Of a stretch of 64,000 bases of DNA, positions 17,480 through 25,512 are shown piece by piece. The stretch covers positions 124,001-188,000 of the forward strand of contig NZ_JACXAF010000003.1 in the NCBI RefSeq assembly GCF_014773395.1, read 5' to 3'. A program made the position numbers and the translations under genes. The notes under the pieces were generated by a model. It was not told the origin of the DNA. It saw only the letters and a program-made list of their open reading frames with translations, and did no database searches. Every line of letters starts with the position of its first letter. Position 1 is the first letter of the stretch. This DNA is from Neiella litorisoli (GTDB lineage: Bacteria > Pseudomonadota > Gammaproteobacteria > Enterobacterales > Neiellaceae).

Positions 17480-19501
17480 GTGAGTGTATTAAATCAATTA
17501 AAGATCCGAACTCGGATCCTAATCCTAACCCTTCTTCCTATTGCCGTTGTCACTGCGCTTGCCGCGCAGGGCTATTTTCAGGCGTCGGCTAAGCGCGATG
17601 CTCTGATGCAACTATCCACCGCGATGGAATTGGCCCGTAAAACTGGCGCCTTGTTGCAACAAATACAGTCCGAGCGGGACTATACCTATGGCTTTGTTCA
17701 GGGCAAAAACAACCGCGCTTTGGGCGAGCGCTATCGCCAACAGTTGCTGCAGCAGCGGCAGCGGGTTGATCGGACACTCATTGATTACAAGCAATATGTC
17801 GATGCTGCAAAGTCGCAGCTCAGCGAGTTTGATGGTCGCATTGACAGCTTGCTTGAGGGGGCCGACAAGTTGCCACGCACCCGCGCCCATATCGACCGCT
17901 ATCAACTGCAGTACGATGATAAAAAGTGGGTGATGAATGACTACTTTCCGCTGGTCAAGCGATCGTTAAATATCATCAATGGCGTGATTAAACTGGCCGC
18001 TATTGATTCCGAATTAAGTCTGCTGCTCGGCAGTTATGGTGCTTTGATTAAGCTCGACACCATTGTTTCGTTTGAGCGCGGCGCCATGATCCGCACGCTG
18101 AGTCAGCCAAGTTTAGATTACGTGTCGGTGTCATCTGCGGTAGCGGCGCTGCGTCAGGCCGAAGATGCAGCCGATAATTTCCGCGCTTATGCTCCCGATG
18201 ATGTTGGTTTGCTGTTTCGCGATACCTACATGAGAACCGACATTCACAAGCAGCTTGAAAAACTGCGCTTTAAGTTGGCAGGTATGGGCGGCAAATCTTA
18301 TGACTTGTCGCCCGATCAGTGGTTTGACATGTCATCGCAGAATATTGCCGCGTTGCGAGAGGTGATTGACTATACCGATCAGCGAATTGGCCAGCAAACG
18401 CTGACCCAACTGGACGACGCCCAAAGCCAGGTGAACAACAGCATTGTGTTGTTGATTGGCTCCGTTTTACTAATTGGCAGCGTCTCCTATTTCATTATTT
18501 TGTCGATTATCGGGCCACTCAAAGTACTGGTGAAAGAGCTCAAACAAGTGGCCGACAGCAAAGATGTTAGCCGCGATGTACCGGTTACTGGCAGTGACGA
18601 GCTGGCCGAAGTGTCGCGCGCTTTCAACACTTTGCAGGATAGCTTTAATCAAGCGCTGCAAGGGGTTCGTGGTGAAACCCTCAATATGGCGCAGTTGACC
18701 GATTCGGTGTCGCAGTCGATGGCGGAAAATAAACGCCGGGCGAACAGTCAAGATGAAGCCACCAATAGCGTCTCGGTCGCGGTCAATGAAATGAGTGCCA
18801 CCATTCAAGAAGTGGCGACCATTGCCCAAGATACCGCCACTGCCGTGCTCAGCGCCCATGAAAGCTCGGTGGCCAGTGCCAACAATGCTAACGATAGCAA
18901 GGACATCCTCGAGCGGCTGATCGCCGAATTAGCCAGCACGCAACAACAAGCCAAACAACTGAATAGCGAAACCGAAGTGATTGGCAGCGTTCTTGAGGTG
19001 ATTCAGGGCATTGCCGAGCAAACCAATCTGCTGGCGTTGAATGCCGCCATTGAAGCGGCCCGAGCAGGCGAACAGGGCCGTGGCTTTGCCGTGGTGGCGG
19101 ATGAAGTGCGGACCTTGGCGAGTCGGACGCAAGAATCGACCGAACAAATTCGCAGCCAGATCGAAACCTTACAAGCCGGCTCACGGGCCACCACCAACAG
19201 CATGGCGCAGCTGCAAGAGCAGGGCGCGCAGGCCGTTGAGGTGGTGATGGGGAGCTTGGCGGCATTCGATGAGCTGCGTGAACAGCTCGATAAGATCAAC
19301 GGTATGTCGACCCAAATTGCCACCGCTGCGGAAGAGCAAACTGTAGTCGCTGCTGAAATTAACGAAAGGATTCACCTAGTGAAAGACGATACCCATGAAA
19401 TGACGGTGCAAACTGACGCTACCGTGCAAGCCTGCGGCGACCTTAGCCAGTCGGGTAAATCACTCAGCGATTACGTCAATACCTTTACTGTCAGAGCTTA
19501 A
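17480..19501 (+). CDS. Methyl-accepting chemotaxis protein with NIT sensor domain (second copy)
   Basis: A 673-residue chemoreceptor with the same layout as the one at 2248-4314: TM1 near residues 13-32, a NIT-type periplasmic domain with [11 protein letters not shown]2 near 318-340, HAMP and the signalling tip [29 protein letters not shown]. The start is GTG with GGAG 7 bp upstream. The periplasmic halves have diverged more than the signalling halves, as expected for receptors that sense different ligands. The operator-like site B lies directly upstream, so this receptor seems to be expressed with the carrageenan genes. The ligand is unknown; a galactan breakdown product is a reasonable guess. 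Confidence 0.93.
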   Translation: MSVLNQLKIRTRILILTLLPIAVVTALAAQGYFQASAKRDALMQLSTAMELARKTGALLQQIQSERDYTYGFVQGKNNRALGERYRQQLLQQRQRVDRTLIDYKQYVDAAKSQLSEFDGRIDSLLEGADKLPRTRAHIDRYQLQYDDKKWVMNDYFPLVKRSLNIINGVIKLAAIDSELSLLLGSYGALIKLDTIVSFERGAMIRTLSQPSLDYVSVSSAVAALRQAEDAADNFRAYAPDDVGLLFRDTYMRTDIHKQLEKLRFKLAGMGGKSYDLSPDQWFDMSSQNIAALREVIDYTDQRIGQQTLTQLDDAQSQVNNSIVLLIGSVLLIGSVSYFIILSIIGPLKVLVKELKQVADSKDVSRDVPVTGSDELAEVSRAFNTLQDSFNQALQGVRGETLNMAQLTDSVSQSMAENKRRANSQDEATNSVSVAVNEMSATIQEVATIAQDTATAVLSAHESSVASANNANDSKDILERLIAELASTQQQAKQLNSETEVIGSVLEVIQGIAEQTNLLALNAAIEAARAGEQGRGFAVVADEVRTLASRTQESTEQIRSQIETLQAGSRATTNSMAQLQEQGAQAVEVVMGSLAAFDELREQLDKINGMSTQIATAAEEQTVVAAEINERIHLVKDDTHEMTVQTDATVQACGDLSQSGKSLSDYVNTFTVRA

Positions 19502-19602
19502 TCATTGCTTTCTTCGGCGCTTTGGTCACTTCGATTAAAGCGCCTGTCAAACCAGAAAATACGCTTCGTGCGCCCACAGTACATACCCACGAGAACAATA
19601 AA

Positions 19603-22062
19603 ATGAATCACAGTAAACAAATCGCCCCCATCGCCTTGGCGCTAATCGCGCTGGGCTTGTCTGCTTGTGGCAGCTCGTCCGGATCTAGTGATAGCTCCGG
19701 CGGCCCAGTTGTCGAACAACCGACACCGGATCCAACGCCCGACCCAACGCCGGACCCAACCCCTGAGCCAGAACCGGACCTGACCCTAACCGAACAAGCG
19801 CAGGCGAAACTCGCTACTCTCGAGCAATTAATGGCCGATGCTGCCTTGCTTGATGTTGATACCACGCGTGAACAAAGCATTGTGTGGTTCGCCAATGAGT
19901 TTCTCAAATTTGCTGATTGGGACGAAAACAACCAACAGCAGGTTGAGGACTTATTTGGTATTTACGGGCCATTTCGTAATCAGAAAACTGAGTACGCCCA
20001 ACTACTGCCTGATTTTCAACGTGAGCAGGTCATTGCCATTCTCGACACCGGTATTCGCCAGTTGAACCAAGTGCTGGACGGCACCATACAACGTCGCGCG
20101 GTCGCGAAAGTTGACTGGGCCAATATTGAAGTTGCCGACGACATGTTTATGAGCAATGGCAAGCCGGTGTTCTTGTACGACTATTTTTCCAAGTCCCATG
20201 GCAACCCAACTACCGACAGCGATTTGTACAATGATCACCTCGGTAACATCGACTCCATGCCAAGTGTCAGCCTGTCTTGGAGTGATCGCGGCGATTCGAT
20301 TTGGAGCGCCAAAGCCAACGAATTAGCCAGCAAAGAAGACAGCAAAGTTGGCTTTGCCTTGTTGTGGAACACCAATGTGCCGCAATGGATGCGTGATCGT
20401 GAACCTGAGATAACCGCCGGTCGCTCATTATTCACCGGCTTTGATATCGACAACCCACTGGTGCAATCCACTTGGGGCAACATTGTCAGAGAATTTGGCC
20501 AGCGCACTCAGGGCAAAAAAGGTATTCAAGCGGGCGTCATTTTATCCAATGAGCCCCATTGGTTTTCCGAGCAGGGTCACTGGACTCAAAACTATGGCGA
20601 GATGAATAGCATTTCATCACACACTCTCAATGGTTTTCGGAGCTGGTTAAAAACCACTTATCAGAACGACATTGCTGCGTTGAACAACAACTGGGACAGT
20701 CAGTTTGCTAGTTTTGAGCAAGTCACCATTGATATCCCAATTCGTTTGGCGACCCGCGGTCAGCCCATGTGGTATGACTGGTGTCGCTACAACATGGACC
20801 GCGGCATTGCTTGGTTTAAGATGTTGCAGGACGAGTTGCATGCAGCGAACCCTCAGGCGGATACCCACATTAAGATCATGCCTGATTTGTTCACTGAGAA
20901 CAGCCGCTCCCATGGCATTGACTTAGAAGCCTTGACCGAGCTGACCACCATGATTGGTGACGACGCCAAAGCCCGCGGCCGCGACTTGCGATCAACCTCG
21001 GCAGAGGAGTGGGAGGCACACTATGCCTACTTCTGGGAGGAGTTAGCGGTTTCTTACGACTTCATGGAGTCGGTTGCCCCGAATAAAATCCACGTCAATT
21101 CCGAAGGCCACTTTCTGTCCACCTCGTGGTATCGCGAATTGGGAATGTCGCCGGAGTACGTTCGCAATACGTTCTGGTTAGCAACCGTAATGGGCATGGA
21201 TGCCAGCATGAGCTGGTTTTGGGCCCGCGACCCCGATGGTTCGCCAGAAGATCGTCTTGAAGGTGATTTGAATTTTGCCGATCCCGCATTGGCTGGCTCT
21301 TATGCCGCATCAACGGCAATGCAGCCGCAAGTGGCCAATGAGTTGACCCAGGTAATGATGGACATGAATAGCTTCTCAGAAGAGATCATGGCGTTGCGTC
21401 AGCAAAAACGACCACTGCGTTTGTTCTACTCAGAAACCTCGGCGATTAATAAAAACAACCACATGAGCCAGTTATTCGAGCTCTATGAGCCATTGTTTTT
21501 TGAAGGTTTTCCGATGGGCTATGCCACCAAAAACATTATCGAAAAACAACATAACCAGCTTTGGGATGTGGTTGTGGTCTATCAAACAGAATATGTCACT
21601 GATGCCGAATTCGCTGCGCTGCAAGGGTATCTTGATAACGGTGGTACGGTGATCGTGGATAGCACTAGCTTGGCTCTCAACGAATATGGCCAACCCCGTC
21701 AAACCCGCTTGAATGCAGGGCAAGGCACCTTATTGACGATGCCCGCCGGAGCCGCGGTTACCGATATTGCCAATAAAGCGCTGGAACAAGTTGCGCAAGC
21801 TAATCCAGCAGAAACGGTTGTCTTGAGTGAAACCAATGGCACTGGCCACAAGGCGTGTTACTGGCGGGTGGTTGGTCAGACCGATGGCAGTTACTTAATG
21901 ACCATCGTCAACCTCGGCAATAGCACCGCGACCCTGACCACGGCGATGAAAAGTGGCGCTGCTGCCAGCAGCACTAACCTGATGACAGGGCAACTGCTCG
22001 GTAGTGAATTTGAATTGCCATCGAACGGCGTGTTGCTATTAGAGGTTATGCCTCAGTCGTAA
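19603..22062 (+). CDS. Clan GH-A exo-glycosidase lipoprotein (GH42/GH167-like beta-galactosidase)
   Basis: An 819-residue lipoprotein (lipobox LSAC, C22) with a Ser/Gly stretch and a TPDPTPDPTPDPTP linker before the catalytic region. The TIM-barrel signature of clan GH-A is visible: acid/base N316-E317 in ILSNEPHWF and a likely nucleophile E501 in HVNSEGHF. The region 640-760 resembles the GH42 trimerisation/flavodoxin-like domain (DVVVVYQTEYVTDAEFAALQGYLDNGGTV, shown in part). In known kappa/iota-carrageenan loci GH42 and GH167 enzymes act on desulfated oligosaccharides, and that role fits here. The family call is by eye and the substrate is inference. ATG 19603 is chosen because it opens the lipoprotein signal. 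Confidence 0.75.
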   Translation: MNHSKQIAPIALALIALGLSACGSSSGSSDSSGGPVVEQPTPDPTPDPTPDPTPEPEPDLTLTEQAQAKLATLEQLMADAALLDVDTTREQSIVWFANEFLKFADWDENNQQQVEDLFGIYGPFRNQKTEYAQLLPDFQREQVIAILDTGIRQLNQVLDGTIQRRAVAKVDWANIEVADDMFMSNGKPVFLYDYFSKSHGNPTTDSDLYNDHLGNIDSMPSVSLSWSDRGDSIWSAKANELASKEDSKVGFALLWNTNVPQWMRDREPEITAGRSLFTGFDIDNPLVQSTWGNIVREFGQRTQGKKGIQAGVILSNEPHWFSEQGHWTQNYGEMNSISSHTLNGFRSWLKTTYQNDIAALNNNWDSQFASFEQVTIDIPIRLATRGQPMWYDWCRYNMDRGIAWFKMLQDELHAANPQADTHIKIMPDLFTENSRSHGIDLEALTELTTMIGDDAKARGRDLRSTSAEEWEAHYAYFWEELAVSYDFMESVAPNKIHVNSEGHFLSTSWYRELGMSPEYVRNTFWLATVMGMDASMSWFWARDPDGSPEDRLEGDLNFADPALAGSYAASTAMQPQVANELTQVMMDMNSFSEEIMALRQQKRPLRLFYSETSAINKNNHMSQLFELYEPLFFEGFPMGYATKNIIEKQHNQLWDVVVVYQTEYVTDAEFAALQGYLDNGGTVIVDSTSLALNEYGQPRQTRLNAGQGTLLTMPAGAAVTDIANKALEQVAQANPAETVVLSETNGTGHKACYWRVVGQTDGSYLMTIVNLGNSTATLTTAMKSGAAASSTNLMTGQLLGSEFELPSNGVLLLEVMPQS

Positions 22063-22073
22063 GCTCCTGCTTG

Positions 22074-22104
22074 TAGGCCAGATGCGTCTGCGCTGGCCTA
22101 TTTC
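22074..22104 (+). terminator. Terminator after the GH-A gene
   Basis: TAGGCCAG pairs with CTGGCCTA around an 11-base loop and is followed by TTTC. It closes the plus-strand block and lies at the convergent junction with the next minus-strand gene. Confidence 0.7.
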
Positions 22105-22684
22105 AATTGCTTTTAGCCTTATTGTTGTTACCAATATACACTTCCGCCGGAGCAATAATCACCTTGCTCAGATCGATCTCAGGTTGATAGCTTTTAATTT
22201 GCCAAAGATCTCGTTCACTTTTGTTCTTGACGGTAATCTGCATGCTGTTACAGCCATCAGAGTGCACTTCGCCGATGTATGTCACTTGGCCACCTTCAAG
22301 CGTAAAGGGCTTTGTAAACACCGGATCGTCAAAGCTGAAGTATGGGTTTTGATGATACAACCACAAATCGTATTGGCCCGGCTTTAACACCGTTGAGTAA
22401 ACCTTGGCATATTCATCATCAAAATCGCTATCGACGAAATTATTGTTCAATTGGTAGACACCGATGCTATCGCCCAGCGTTGGCTGCTTGGCGCTTTCTT
22501 TAATGACGAAGGCCGATGAAAAAGAAATGCATGTTTCTGCTGCTCCGGCACTGACAATCAACACTGCTTGCTCATTGCTCAGCTCATTGGGGTCAACATT
22601 CAAAATTGTAGGTAATGGTTGAGCGCATCCGGACAAGGCTAATAGTGCGCTGAGTGTTAATAGTGCGGTTGTTGATTTGGTCAT
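22103..22684 (-). CDS. Lipoprotein of unknown function
   Basis: A 193-residue lipoprotein with lipobox LSGC (C20). The middle carries a beta-rich stretch, KPGQYDLWLYHQNPY and then FTLEGGQVTYIGEVHSDGC, which resembles small DUF2846-like lipoproteins, but I cannot assign a family. It stands alone between convergent PUL genes and has no operator motif upstream. Its GC and codon use look like the neighbours. It may be a background gene rather than part of the carrageenan system. Confidence 0.75.
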   Translation of the reverse strand: MTKSTTALLTLSALLALSGCAQPLPTILNVDPNELSNEQAVLIVSAGAAETCISFSSAFVIKESAKQPTLGDSIGVYQLNNNFVDSDFDDEYAKVYSTVLKPGQYDLWLYHQNPYFSFDDPVFTKPFTLEGGQVTYIGEVHSDGCNSMQITVKNKSERDLWQIKSYQPEIDLSKVIIAPAEVYIGNNNKAKSN

Positions 22685-22789
22685 TTTGTGATGGTTGATT
22701 TTTGTTGAAGCCGTTGAGCGATGGAATAGTGCATTCGTTCGCTAGTGCTAGTCATTGTTTCAGCCAATCCTAAATACTGCTAATGAAAA

Positions 22790-22819
22790 CAACAACAAAA
22801 AGGGCCGCGAATGCGGCCC
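22790..22819 (-). terminator. Terminator of the kappa-carrageenase-type GH16 gene
   Basis: Read on the minus strand: GGGCCGC-ATTC-GCGGCCC followed by TTTTTGTTGTT. It is a strong intrinsic terminator about 70 bp after the GH16 stop. Confidence 0.9.
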
Positions 22820-22891
22820 GTTTGATTGATGTTGCTGCTTACTGCAGCGGGTAAAATCGCTGTTTCACCGTTTCATGATTACACCGTTTCT

Positions 22892-24799
22892 CTACTTCAC
22901 AGTAATGGTGACGGTATCGGTTTTACCTAAGTTTTTGGTTTTCACCGTAATGATAGTAGTGCCAACGTTTCTGGCGGTGACCACTCCGCTGGAATTAACG
23001 ATCGCAGCACTTGTATTGCTGGAGCTGAAGGTGACGTTTTTATTGCTCGCACATACTGGCAACACATTGGCCGTCAGGCTAACGGTTTCGCCTGGCGATA
23101 ACGTTGTTTTTGGCGCCGATAACTCGACTGACGAGACTGCGACCCAACTGCCGTCACAGCTACCCGGATCGCCACCAGAATTGGAATCTGAGGTGACGGT
23201 AACCAAACTGGTGTCGGTAAATGTGCCGTCATTGGTCGTCACTGTGATTTGGGTAGAGCCAGCTTGCTTGCCGGTCACCAAACCTGAGTCATTGACTGAG
23301 GCAATGGCGCTATCATCCGAGTAGTAGTAGACCGATGGGTTACTTGCATTGTATGGGCTGACCGTTGCTGATAATTGCTTGGTGGCGTTAACGGCCAGTG
23401 ACAAGGAACTTGGCGACAACGAGACGCCAGTCACCGCAACATTACCACCGCCATTATTAGAGCCGGTGATATTAATATTGGCGACCGCACTTTGGGCGTA
23501 AATGGTAGAGCCATTCGATGACTTAAATACCGGCGCCAATGCGTAGTAGTGGCCATTGGGCAAATCAGCCGTTGGTGTCACACCGCTCAGATCGATGGTC
23601 ATGACGGCGTCGCCAGCGTACTTCTTGTCATCATTGGTGGTGCTTGGATCGTTAACTGATTTCACGACGCGCACCAGACCGTTGGCGTTTTTCTCGATCA
23701 GGTTGAGCGTCACGCCATTGTAATTGCCACTGTCAACGTAATCGTCACTGCCGCCGTGGTATGACACGGTGACTCGCAGATCGCCGCCAGCCGGGTAGTT
23801 GGTTGATTGATATTGACCTGGGTTGGCAATCCACACCGATGGCAGTGCTTTCCACGTTTTCACGTATTCGACTTGCATCCGAGCTTTTTCAGGGAAGCCT
23901 TGTGAGATGACGTTGTCTGGATTTGGATCGGCACGTTGGCAAGCTGAATTGTATTTAATCAAATGGCGACGCAAGCCTTGAGAGAAAATCAGGTGCATCG
24001 GCCGGTGCCACCACTTATTGGGTTTCGAGCCAATCTCGACGCCATCAACATACCAGGTGATTTTGTCGGGGCGATTTTCAACCGCGTAGGTGTGAAAATC
24101 TAAGCCTGGATCAAATGGTGCTTCGTAGTGCAGCAACTGAGCTTCTGGGTTGGGCTTTGGTCGCTTCCAGACGATTTGGCCATTTTCCTCAACTCGGGCA
24201 TGAAGGTTGTGGTCCATATCAAATTGATCGTCGAAGTCAGTTGGGCTGCGCCAGTCGGCTTGTTGTAACTCAACAATATCGATTTCGCTGTAGTCAACAT
24301 ATTGGCCTGGCTCGTTGCGATCGGGGAACGGGTGACCGTCACTGTACAACCAAAATGCAGGGCTTAAGCCTGGAAAGATATCAACGCCTTTAATCTTGGC
24401 TTCGTAAAAACCATAGACGCCTTCAACGCTTGAGCGAACGGCGCCGGATTTGTAATAAAGTTCACGCTGTACGGTTTTTGATGAACCGCCGGCCACGCCG
24501 TCCCAGCAACTGTCCTGAAATGAGCGAGTGTGGGTTTCCTGGGTGGTCTCAATAATTAACCGGCCGTTGCTGACATACGCGTTGGGTTGGGCAAAGGTCC
24601 AGGCGCCAACATTAAGACTTGCCGGAGCATTTTCCCACTTACTGGGGTTAAGCGAACCGCTTTCGAAATCGTCGGTGCGATTGCCTTGTTCTTGCCAGCG
24701 GATTTGTCCTTGTTGAAAGCCCGTAGGGCGAATGACTTCCGCTGCGACCGAGCCGCTAATGGCCAGCAACAGCGAAGTTGTGAGTATACTTTTATGCAT
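22892..24799 (-). CDS. GH16 kappa-carrageenase-type enzyme with Big_2 domains
   Basis: A secreted 635-residue enzyme with signal peptide ending at SVAA-EV. The catalytic domain (about 25-315) closely follows kappa-carrageenase (GH16_17): YGFYEAKIKG, FPGLSPAFWLYSDG, catalytic E172, D174 and E177 in YSEIDIVEL, DHNLHA, then DKITWYVDG and WWHRPMHLIFSQGLR. After it come a beta-sandwich (about 315-430) shared with the paralogue at 32769-34115, a Big_2 domain (about 445-525) and a second Ig-like domain to the end. The Ig-like tail is absent from the paralogue. It probably cleaves beta-1,4 bonds of kappa-carrageenan outside the cell; furcellaran is an alternative. A MITE-like insertion separates it from its operator. 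Confidence 0.9.
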   Translation of the reverse strand: MHKSILTTSLLLAISGSVAAEVIRPTGFQQGQIRWQEQGNRTDDFESGSLNPSKWENAPASLNVGAWTFAQPNAYVSNGRLIIETTQETHTRSFQDSCWDGVAGGSSKTVQRELYYKSGAVRSSVEGVYGFYEAKIKGVDIFPGLSPAFWLYSDGHPFPDRNEPGQYVDYSEIDIVELQQADWRSPTDFDDQFDMDHNLHARVEENGQIVWKRPKPNPEAQLLHYEAPFDPGLDFHTYAVENRPDKITWYVDGVEIGSKPNKWWHRPMHLIFSQGLRRHLIKYNSACQRADPNPDNVISQGFPEKARMQVEYVKTWKALPSVWIANPGQYQSTNYPAGGDLRVTVSYHGGSDDYVDSGNYNGVTLNLIEKNANGLVRVVKSVNDPSTTNDDKKYAGDAVMTIDLSGVTPTADLPNGHYYALAPVFKSSNGSTIYAQSAVANINITGSNNGGGNVAVTGVSLSPSSLSLAVNATKQLSATVSPYNASNPSVYYYSDDSAIASVNDSGLVTGKQAGSTQITVTTNDGTFTDTSLVTVTSDSNSGGDPGSCDGSWVAVSSVELSAPKTTLSPGETVSLTANVLPVCASNKNVTFSSSNTSAAIVNSSGVVTARNVGTTIITVKTKNLGKTDTVTITVK

Positions 24800-24826
24800 T
24801 GGTATCTACTTTAATTATCTGTTTAT

Positions 24827-24845
24827 TAGAGCCTGTTGATCTTTG
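24827..24845 (+). repeat. Left terminal inverted repeat of the MITE
   Basis: TAGAGCCTGTTGATCTTTG, an exact reverse complement of 25142-25160. The first two bases are the presumed TA target duplication. Confidence 0.9.
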
Positions 24846-25158
24846 GTGTATGAATTTTGTAAAGCTCGTCCATGAGCTTTACCGCTATGCGGCTATCGCG
24901 ATAGTTTGTTCCAAACAAACTGTTGTTCGTTCAAAATGCTCTTTTGAGCAAGAAGCGAGCTATGCCATATAGCAATCTATATAAATAGCGAGCGACGCAG
25001 CGAAATGAGCATTTTGACGAACCCTTCGGGCAGCGTTTATTGGCAATTTATTCAGCGTCAGCGATTATTCATTGACGGCCAGTCAACTTCATAACCACTT
25101 CCTTGCCTAAATCACCAATAAATTGCTGCAAAAACATACAGCAAAGATCAACAGGCTC
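24829..25158. mobile_element. MITE-like non-autonomous element (330 bp)
   Basis: The segment is bounded by perfect inverted repeats (TAGAGCCTGTTGATCTTTG and its exact complement, 19 bp including a flanking TA at each end). TA duplication suggests an IS630/Tc1-mariner type transposase acting in trans. It contains no convincing reading frame, but carries an internal inverted repeat (24925-25022). It lies only 29 bp upstream of the GH16 start codon. The family assignment is inference. Confidence 0.8.
24925..25022. repeat. Internal inverted repeat in the MITE
   Basis: GTTCGTTCAAAATGCTC (24925-24941) pairs with GAGCATTTTGACGAAC (25007-25022) with one bulge. It could form a long hairpin in RNA from either strand, including the GH16 leader. 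Confidence 0.75.
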
Positions 25159-25160
25159 TA
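25142..25160 (-). repeat. Right terminal inverted repeat of the MITE
   Basis: CAAAGATCAACAGGCTCTA, an exact reverse complement of 24827-24845. Confidence 0.9.
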
Positions 25161-25353
25161 TCTTTTCTGAGCATTGGGAGTGGCTTTAAACGGTGGCCAA
25201 ACCACTGCGGCAAACAAGGCTGCCTTGCTCAGCTCTTTTCTGGTTTTTTGTACAATCAGCGAATCACTTGGATGTCATTCACTATTCATCACGATAACCA
25301 ACAAGGCCGATCTTGTTAATTATTTATGATGTTTATATTTGTTTTATGTGATC

Positions 25354-25368
25354 AAACGTAGGATGTTT
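25354..25368. promoter_or_regulatory. Putative PUL operator, site C
   Basis: On the minus strand this reads AAACATCCTACGTTT, one mismatch from site A. A weaker half-site match (ATGATGTTT) lies at 25326-25334. The site is 554 bp before the GH16 start; removing the MITE and one TA gives about 222 bp, in line with sites D and E (about 190-210 bp). The whole 24800-25512 gap holds the MITE, this site and a terminator, and no gene. Confidence 0.65.
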
Positions 25369-25464
25369 GTTTTTGGGCGAGAGATAGTTACGGCAAAAGT
25401 AAAAGCGCGCCAAAAGAAAGCATAAAGAGAGTTGGCAGTATCAATTGCCTGTGACACAACATAA

Positions 25465-25489
25465 AAAAGGGCTCACGAGGAGCCCTTTT
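25465..25489 (-). terminator. Terminator of the iota-carrageenase gene
   Basis: AAAAGGGCTC and GAGCCCTTTT form a strong symmetrical hairpin just after the GH82 stop. It could act in both directions. Confidence 0.9.
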
Positions 25490-25512
25490 GTGGTTTGTAG
25501 TATGACCTCAGT

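Noticed and set aside
22875-23324. A 149-codon plus-strand frame that looks hydrophobic and Val/Thr-rich.
   Set aside because: It is the antisense of the Ig-like tail of the GH16 gene and reflects its Thr/Asn/Val-rich repeats.
24829-25158. Possible transposase remnant inside the MITE-like element.
   Set aside because: No reading frame of useful length or transposase motif was seen; the element is too short for an autonomous IS.
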